From: Deltaproteobacteria bacterium
Lineage (GTDB): Bacteria > Desulfobacterota_B > Binatia > UBA9968
NCBI GenBank assembly: GCA_016193385.1
Contig: JACPSF010000285.1
Coordinates: forward strand, 1 to 10,446
Length of the DNA: 10,446 nucleotides
Reading direction: 5' to 3'
Shown here piece by piece: positions 5,988 through 10,446 of the stretch. Both the position numbers and the translations under genes were made by a program. Every line of letters starts with the position of its first letter. The first letter of the stretch is position 1. The notes under the pieces were generated by a model, which was given only the letters and a program-made list of their open reading frames with translations, ran no database searches and was not told the origin of the DNA.

Positions 5988-6611
5988 TCACTCCCTTTCC
6001 GCCAAGCGCGCAAAGTTAGCCAGGATCCTGAGCCCGATCTCCTGGCTCTTCTCAGGGTGAAATTGGCAGGCAAAGAGGGTATCCGTGGCGATGCTGGAAA
6101 CAAACGGCGCCCCGTAGGTCGTCGTGGTGGCGACGACAGAGGGATCCTCCGGCACCACATAGTACGAATGGACAAAGTAGACATAGTCGCCGTCGCCGAT
6201 GCCGTCCAGAAATGGAGAGTTTCTGGTTTTTTCTAACCGATTCCATCCCATGTGCGGAACTTTCAGCCCGTTCCCCGGATGAAAGCCGACCACTTTCCCC
6301 GCAAAGAGATCCAATCCCTTCTGCGGGCCGAATTCCTCGCTTTCGGAGAAGAGAAGCTGAAAGCCAAGGCATATACCGAGAAAGGGCTTCCCCCGGCGCA
6401 CCGCATCCCGAACCACTTCCACCAGCCCTAAGTGCCGAAGATTTTCCATACAGGCATTGAAGGCCCCCACCCCCGGAAGGACGACCGCACGGGCAGCAGC
6501 AATCTGCTGTGGGTCCCGGACCACCCGAGCCGGGCAGCCCACGCGCTCAAAAGCTTTCTGCACGCTGCGCAGGTTTCCCATTCCATAATCGATGATAGCT
6601 ATCTCGCTCAT
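5988..6611 (-). CDS. hisH: HisH, glutamine amidotransferase subunit of imidazole glycerol phosphate synthase
   Basis: HisH hydrolyses glutamine and channels ammonia to HisF, which makes imidazole glycerol phosphate and AICAR. The 207-residue class I glutaminase has the triad C81 (LGICLGFQLLF), H185 and E187 (FACQFHPEKSQ). The conserved PGVGAF loop is at 46-51, and KVPHMGWN at 117-124 is typical of HisH. The nucleophile elbow reads CLGFQ instead of the commoner CLGMQ, a tolerated variant. The start at ATG 6611 has only a weak leader (AGCGGGAC) because the upstream spacer is a 7-nt repeat tract. Its obligate partner HisF is not encoded in this window and must be elsewhere in the genome. Confidence 0.97.
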   Translation of the reverse strand: MSEIAIIDYGMGNLRSVQKAFERVGCPARVVRDPQQIAAARAVVLPGVGAFNACMENLRHLGLVEVVRDAVRRGKPFLGICLGFQLLFSESEEFGPQKGLDLFAGKVVGFHPGNGLKVPHMGWNRLEKTRNSPFLDGIGDGDYVYFVHSYYVVPEDPSVVATTTTYGAPFVSSIATDTLFACQFHPEKSQEIGLRILANFARLAERE

Positions 6612-6618
6612 GTCCCGC

Positions 6619-6653
6619 TTCGCTATTCGACATTCGCTATTCGCTATTCATTA
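6619..6653. repeat. Five tandem 7-nt repeats filling the hisB-hisH gap
   Basis: Five contiguous heptamers occupy almost the whole 39-nt spacer: TTCGCTA at 6619, 6633 and 6640, the variant TTCGACA at 6626 and TTCATTA at 6647. The last copy supplies the TAA stop of hisB (6651-6653 on the minus strand). The array ends 7 nt from the hisH start codon. Its period equals that of the repeats near hslV, although the unit sequence differs. Confidence 0.85.
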
Positions 6654-7238
6654 TAAGCTCCCTTTAGTGGACAACACCCCTCGGATGCGCGGGTCGACGC
6701 GCGTGGCCCCTTCCATCGCCCGCGCCAGAGCCTTGAAGCACGCCTCAATCATGTGATGAGGATTTTCTCCTTGCAGCACGTTGATGTGGAGGTTCATGCC
6801 CAGCTGGTTGGCCAAGGCTCGAAAAAATTCCTGCGGCAGATCAGTATCAAAGCCACCGACGCGGCCTGGACGGATCTTGACCTTGTATGAAAGATAAGGG
6901 CGCCCGCTCAAATCGACGACCGCCTGCGCCAGCGTCTCATCCAAAGGCACGCAGGCTTCACCGAAGCGACAGATCCCCTGCTTGTCACCCAAACCCTCCT
7001 TGAAGGCCTGACCCAAGGTCAGCCCAACATCCTCGACGGTATGGTGGTAATCCACTTCGATATCGCCTTTGGCCTTGATCTTGAGATCGAACAGCCCATG
7101 GCGCGAAAAGATCTCGAGCATGTGATTGAGGAAAGGAATTCCCGTCTCGATCTCGGAAGTTCCTGCACCATCGAGGTCTAGCTCGACCAAGATCTCCGTC
7201 TCTTTCGTCTTGCGTTCCACCCTAGCCTTTCTGCTCAC
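6651..7238 (-). CDS. hisB: HisB, imidazoleglycerol-phosphate dehydratase
   Basis: HisB (IGPD) dehydrates imidazole glycerol phosphate to imidazole acetol phosphate and is a manganese-dependent cytoplasmic oligomer. The chosen start, GTG 7238, lies 5 nt after AGGAGGG (7244-7250) and gives the expected 195 residues ([16 protein letters not shown]). An in-frame ATG at 7286 would add 16 residues and deepen the overlap with hisD, so it is rejected. Metal-binding motifs are present twice, as in the family: [13 protein letters not shown] with the following DYHHTVED, and later [33 protein letters not shown] and [12 protein letters not shown] are also conserved. It is the monofunctional form with no histidinol-phosphatase domain. 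Its start overlaps the end of hisD by 17 nt. Confidence 0.97.
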   Translation of the reverse strand: MSRKARVERKTKETEILVELDLDGAGTSEIETGIPFLNHMLEIFSRHGLFDLKIKAKGDIEVDYHHTVEDVGLTLGQAFKEGLGDKQGICRFGEACVPLDETLAQAVVDLSGRPYLSYKVKIRPGRVGGFDTDLPQEFFRALANQLGMNLHINVLQGENPHHMIEACFKALARAMEGATRVDPRIRGVLSTKGSL

Positions 7239-8547
7239 GATAGCCCTCCTTCCTAAACCGGACCTCGACGGCGCGGGCATGGTCATAGAGCCCCTCGAGT
7301 CGCGCCAAACGGATGATCTCTGGGGCGAGCAATCGCAGCGCCTCTCGCGGCGCCCGAATCACGCTTGTCCGCTTGAGGAAATCGTAAGTGCCAAGCGGCG
7401 AAAAGAAACGAGCGCTCCCTCCTGTGGGGAGGACGTGATTGGGACCTGCCAGGTAATCCCCCAGGGGAGGTGTCGAGTACGGGCCGAGAAAAATGGCGCC
7501 GGCATGGCGAATGGATCGGGCCAACTTCTCCGGCCGGCGTGCGATTATCTCCACGTGCTCCGGGGCGATGGCGTTGGCCACTTCGACCGCCTCCTTGAGT
7601 CCGCGGGAAACGATGATTGCCCCGTAGCTCCGCAAGGCCTTGACGGTAATCTTGCGCCTTCGGGTCTCCCGCAACTGTTTTTCCAGCGCGGCCTGAATTC
7701 TTCGCGCCAGCCGCAACGAGGGGGTGAGGCACAGCGCCGATGCCAACTCATCATGCTCGGCTTGGGAAAGCATGTCGGCCGCGACGTAGATGGGGTCCAC
7801 GCGCCCATCGACCAGGAGCAAGATTTCGCTGGGGCCTGCGATGGAATCGATGTCGACCGCCCCAAATACCAGGCGCTTGGCGGTCGCGACATAAATATTG
7901 CCGGGACCCACGATCTTGTCCACGCGCGGGATCGTCTCCGTCCCAAAGGCCAAAGCCGAGATGGCCTGCGCGCCGCCGACGCGAAAAATCCGGTCCACCC
8001 CGGCGATCCGGGCCGCGGCCAGCACAAGAGCGCTATTTTCACGGATCGGCGACGTCATCACGATCTCCTTCACCCCGGCGACCGTAGCCGGCACCGCGTT
8101 CATCAAGACCGTCGACGGATAGGCGGCCTTCCCGCCCGGAACATAGATGCCGACGCGATCCAGGGGAGCTATCCTCTGGCCCAGAAACAAACCGAGGCTA
8201 TCGCGATAGCTCCAACTCTTCTCGATCTGGCGGCGATGGAAGGCGGCGATCCGTTTGGCCGCGAGCCTAAGCGCCCGCAGATCTTCCCGCTTCACCATGC
8301 GCATGGCCCGATCAATCTCGCCAGGCCGCACCTCCATTTCCACGGGTCTTAAATGCACACCGTCGAACATGCGGGTGTAATGGAGGAGAGCGCGATCGCC
8401 GGTTTTTCTCACTTGGCGGATGATCTCTCCCACCTGACGTTCCACTTTCACTCCCCGGCTCTCCCGCCTTCGGATGATCCTTTTGAGCGTGGCGCCAAAT
8501 TGGGGATCTCTAGTACTGATGATCGGTACCGGCATCGTCTCACCCAC
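7222..8547 (-). CDS. hisD: HisD, histidinol dehydrogenase
   Basis: HisD oxidises histidinol to histidine in two NAD-dependent steps, the end of the pathway. The 441-residue protein is full length. Zinc ligands and catalytic residues align with the E. coli enzyme at a small offset: Q262 and H265 ([11 protein letters not shown]), E330 and H331 ([10 protein letters not shown]), D364 ([17 protein letters not shown]) and H423 ([12 protein letters not shown]). [18 protein letters not shown] (133-150) and [15 protein letters not shown] (211-225) are the family's nucleotide and substrate regions. The start is GTG 8547, served by AAGGGATAAGG (8551-8561), which contains the murA stop codon. An ATG four codons downstream (8535) is a possible alternative. 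It follows murA directly, without the hisG that often lies between them. Confidence 0.97.
   Translation of the reverse strand: MGETMPVPIISTRDPQFGATLKRIIRRRESRGVKVERQVGEIIRQVRKTGDRALLHYTRMFDGVHLRPVEMEVRPGEIDRAMRMVKREDLRALRLAAKRIAAFHRRQIEKSWSYRDSLGLFLGQRIAPLDRVGIYVPGGKAAYPSTVLMNAVPATVAGVKEIVMTSPIRENSALVLAAARIAGVDRIFRVGGAQAISALAFGTETIPRVDKIVGPGNIYVATAKRLVFGAVDIDSIAGPSEILLLVDGRVDPIYVAADMLSQAEHDELASALCLTPSLRLARRIQAALEKQLRETRRRKITVKALRSYGAIIVSRGLKEAVEVANAIAPEHVEIIARRPEKLARSIRHAGAIFLGPYSTPPLGDYLAGPNHVLPTGGSARFFSPLGTYDFLKRTSVIRAPREALRLLAPEIIRLARLEGLYDHARAVEVRFRKEGYREQKG
7244..7250 (-). promoter_or_regulatory. Ribosome binding site deciding the GTG start of hisB
   Basis: AGGAGGG, within the last codons of hisD, lies 5 nt before GTG 7238. 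It supports translation re-initiation across the 17-nt hisD-hisB overlap. Confidence 0.8.
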
Positions 8548-8552
8548 CCGCC

Positions 8553-9821
8553 TTATCCCTTGATCCTCTGAATGTCCGCTCCCAGCGCCGAAAGCTTCCG
8601 TTCGATGTGCTCGTAACCTCGATCGAGATGATAAACCCGGGAAATCTCCGTGCGCCCCTCCGCAACTAACCCCGCCAAGACCAGGGAAACGCTGGCGCGC
8701 AGATCTGTAGCCATAACCGGCGCCGCTGAAAGGCCTTCCACTCCCTTGATGATGGCACGATTCCCCTCGAGGCGAATATCTGCGCCCATCCGAATCAGCT
8801 CCTGCGCGTGCATAAAGCGGTTCTCAAAAATAGTCTCGGTAATGACGCTGGTGCCACGAGAGACAGCCATCAAGACCATCATCTGCGCCTGCAGATCGGT
8901 GGGAAACCCGGGGTAAGGAAGCGTGGTAAAGTCGACGCCGACCGACCGACCGCTCCCCGCAATTTTGACTCTGTCCCGGTCCACGGAAAGCACCGCGCCC
9001 GTCTCCTTGAGCTTGAGTAGAAAGGCATCCAAGTGGTCCGGCCTAACGCCTCGAACCGTAATCTCCGCATCCGTCAAAGCCGCAGCGACCATAAACGTCC
9101 CGGCCTCAATTCGGTCGGGGATAACCCGATGCGACACGCCGTGGAGCTGATCGACGCCCTCGATCTTCACTGAGTCGGTGCCCGCCCCCTCAACCTTGGC
9201 CCCCATGTTATTCAGAACAGCAGCTAAATCCTCGACCTCCGGCTCGTGCGCCGCGTTCTCAATCACGCTCACGCCCTCCGCCAAAGCTGCCGCCATGATC
9301 AAATTTTCGGTCGCGCCAACAGAGGGCAGATCCAGGTAGATCCTCGCCCCACGAAGCTTTTTTGCCTTGGCCACGACGTAACCATGAAGTGTCTCGATCT
9401 CCGCGCCCATCTCGGCCAGGCCTTTGAGGTGGAGGTTGACCGGGCGAGCCCCGATCGCGCAGCCGCCCGGAGTGGAAACACGCGCCGCTCCGAAACGGCC
9501 CAAGAGCGGCCCTAAAACCAGAAAGGATGCCCGCATGGTCTTCACCAGGTCATACGGAGCTTCCATGTGCGCGACGCGGTCCGCCTGCAGCGTAAACTGG
9601 TCTGGCGGCCCGGTGGCATCATCTTTTTTGACTCTCACTCCCAGGCCGGCTAAAAGCTTCAAGACCGTATAGATGTCGGCCAGATCAGGGACTCCCTCGT
9701 AGACACAGGGTTCCGCGGTCAGGAGGGAAGAGATCAAAATTGGCAAAGCGGCATTTTTGGAACCGCTAATTTCCACTTCACCATGAAGCCTCCGGCCCCC
9801 GCGCACCAAGATTTTATCCAC
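8553..9821 (-). CDS. murA: MurA, UDP-N-acetylglucosamine 1-carboxyvinyltransferase
   Basis: MurA transfers enolpyruvate from PEP to UDP-GlcNAc, the first committed step of peptidoglycan synthesis, in the cytoplasm. The 422-residue protein has the two inside-out alpha/beta domains of the EPSP-synthase fold. Key residues are K22 ([11 protein letters not shown]), R97 ([14 protein letters not shown]), C121 in the flexible loop [19 protein letters not shown] (the residue fosfomycin alkylates, so the enzyme should be of the sensitive type), D309 ([11 protein letters not shown]), R375 ([14 protein letters not shown]) and R401 ([12 protein letters not shown]). The start GTG 9821 is preceded by GGGAGG (9831-9836) at 9 nt. 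It sits 33 nt after prmC and 5 nt before hisD, tying wall synthesis to the his genes in one likely transcript. Confidence 0.98.
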   Translation of the reverse strand: MDKILVRGGRRLHGEVEISGSKNAALPILISSLLTAEPCVYEGVPDLADIYTVLKLLAGLGVRVKKDDATGPPDQFTLQADRVAHMEAPYDLVKTMRASFLVLGPLLGRFGAARVSTPGGCAIGARPVNLHLKGLAEMGAEIETLHGYVVAKAKKLRGARIYLDLPSVGATENLIMAAALAEGVSVIENAAHEPEVEDLAAVLNNMGAKVEGAGTDSVKIEGVDQLHGVSHRVIPDRIEAGTFMVAAALTDAEITVRGVRPDHLDAFLLKLKETGAVLSVDRDRVKIAGSGRSVGVDFTTLPYPGFPTDLQAQMMVLMAVSRGTSVITETIFENRFMHAQELIRMGADIRLEGNRAIIKGVEGLSAAPVMATDLRASVSLVLAGLVAEGRTEISRVYHLDRGYEHIERKLSALGADIQRIKG

Positions 9822-9854
9822 TTGTCTCAGCCTCCCAGCTCACCCGACGGGCTA

Positions 9855-10446
9855 TCAAAGCCTGCGCACGGCAACAACCCGTTCCCGCCCGGCATAGTCA
9901 TGGTAAACCGTGCCAGGCAAATAGCCACCTTGCTGTTCAAGAACGGGCAAAACCTCAGCCCCCCGATCGGCTCCGATCTCGAATGCCACGTAGCCCCCAC
10001 CCGCCAGAAACACATGCCCGGCGAAAAAGATCCGGCGATAAAAATCCAAGCCATCCTCGCCTCCATCCAATGCCAGCCTCGGTTCCCAGTTGCAGACCTC
10101 CGCAGAAAGAACTTCGAGCTCGCCTCGGGGAATGTAGGGGGGATTAGAAACGATCAGGTGAAAAAACCCTTCCCCCCAATGACGCACGGGATCGAAGAGA
10201 TCCCCTTGGAGGAAATGGATCCGCTCCTCGACCGCATGACGCCTGGCGTTATGACGCGCAACTTCCAATGCCCCCGCAGAGAGGTCCGTCGCCCATATTT
10301 CTGCCTCGACCCGCTGCGTCGCCAGGGTCACAGCAATGACGCCACTGCCTGTCCCGATCTCCAAAATCCGGCTTGAAGACCTCCGCTTTCCCAGGATGTC
10401 AAGGGCAACTTCCACCAACAGTTCAGTCTCAGGTCGGGGCACAAGG
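9855..10446 (-). CDS. prmC: PrmC (HemK), release factor glutamine methyltransferase (N-terminus outside window)
   Basis: PrmC methylates the glutamine of the GGQ motif in peptide release factors RF1 and RF2. The visible part (about 197 residues) is the catalytic domain. It begins at LVPRPETELLVE, then has the SAM motif LEIGTGSGVIAVTLA, the acidic residue of WATDLS, QGDLFDP, and the diagnostic substrate-binding tetrapeptide in IVSNPPYIPRGEL. It continues to the conserved end GRERVVAV. The N-terminal helical domain (about 80-90 residues) lies beyond position 10446. The apparent GTG near 10442 is an internal valine codon, not a start. In many bacteria prfA lies directly upstream, which would fit, but it is not visible here. 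Confidence 0.95.
   Translation of the reverse strand, partial: LVPRPETELLVEVALDILGKRRSSSRILEIGTGSGVIAVTLATQRVEAEIWATDLSAGALEVARHNARRHAVEERIHFLQGDLFDPVRHWGEGFFHLIVSNPPYIPRGELEVLSAEVCNWEPRLALDGGEDGLDFYRRIFFAGHVFLAGGGYVAFEIGADRGAEVLPVLEQQGGYLPGTVYHDYAGRERVVAVRRL

Noticed and set aside
5984..6184. 67-codon N-terminal extension of hisA
   Set aside because: It overlaps hisH entirely, does not resemble HisA, and a good ribosome binding site precedes the canonical MLIIPAIDIK start.
7126..8352. Long plus-strand open frame of 408 codons
   Set aside because: It is antisense to hisD and hisB, whose proteins match their families along their whole length. The plus frame has no recognisable domain and is a by-product of GC-rich codon bias.
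9783..10376. Plus-strand open frame of 197 codons
   Set aside because: It is antisense to prmC, which has all its motifs. The plus frame has unstructured, proline-rich composition and no family resemblance.
1..10446. A novel defence or mobile system
   Set aside because: No nuclease, toxin-antitoxin pair, reverse transcriptase, transposase or phage gene was recognised. Genes are housekeeping plus a few common accessory families.

Overview
This window comes from a GC-rich bacterium. Nearly every chromosomal housekeeping gene lies on the minus strand, and the centre is a small, mixed-strand accessory block. The gene orders prmC-murA-his and xerC-hslV-hslU occur in several deltaproteobacterial, NC10-like and other deep bacterial lineages. 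The sequence alone does not fix the phylum, so a Desulfobacterota/Methylomirabilota-type organism is only a guess.

Right side (about 5258-10446, minus strand, read right to left): prmC (5' end outside the window), murA, hisD, hisB, hisH, hisA. The genes are tightly packed. Gaps are 33 nt (prmC-murA) and 5 nt (murA-hisD), hisD and hisB overlap by 17 nt, and hisH-hisA are 4 nt apart. The only looser junction is a 39-nt hisB-hisH gap made almost entirely of a 7-nt tandem repeat. The operon links release-factor methylation, the first committed step of peptidoglycan synthesis and part of histidine biosynthesis. hisG, hisC, hisF and hisI/hisE are not present here, so the pathway must be completed elsewhere.

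Middle (about 1860-5257): a two-gene plus-strand unit (an alpha/beta hydrolase and a small lipoprotein), a minus-strand MFS transporter, and a plus-strand SAM-dependent methyltransferase that appears to have lost its C-terminal part. This last gene runs convergently into hisA across a short gap holding a perfect 8-bp inverted repeat. The block looks like material placed between two conserved operons. An AT-rich 283-bp non-coding stretch (1845-2127) marks its left edge.

Left side (1-1844, minus strand): xerC, hslV and the start of hslU, an order also known from codV-clpQ-clpY of Bacillus. These encode the chromosome-dimer recombinase and the HslUV protease.

The most distinctive signal not explained by genes is a set of degenerate repeats with a strict 7-nt period. 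They fill the gaps between co-directional genes of both operons (hslU/hslV, hslV/xerC, hisB/hisH). The unit differs from site to site while the period is kept, and in one case the copies are arranged as a long inverted repeat. I found no CRISPR array, tRNA, rRNA, insertion sequence or defence system.
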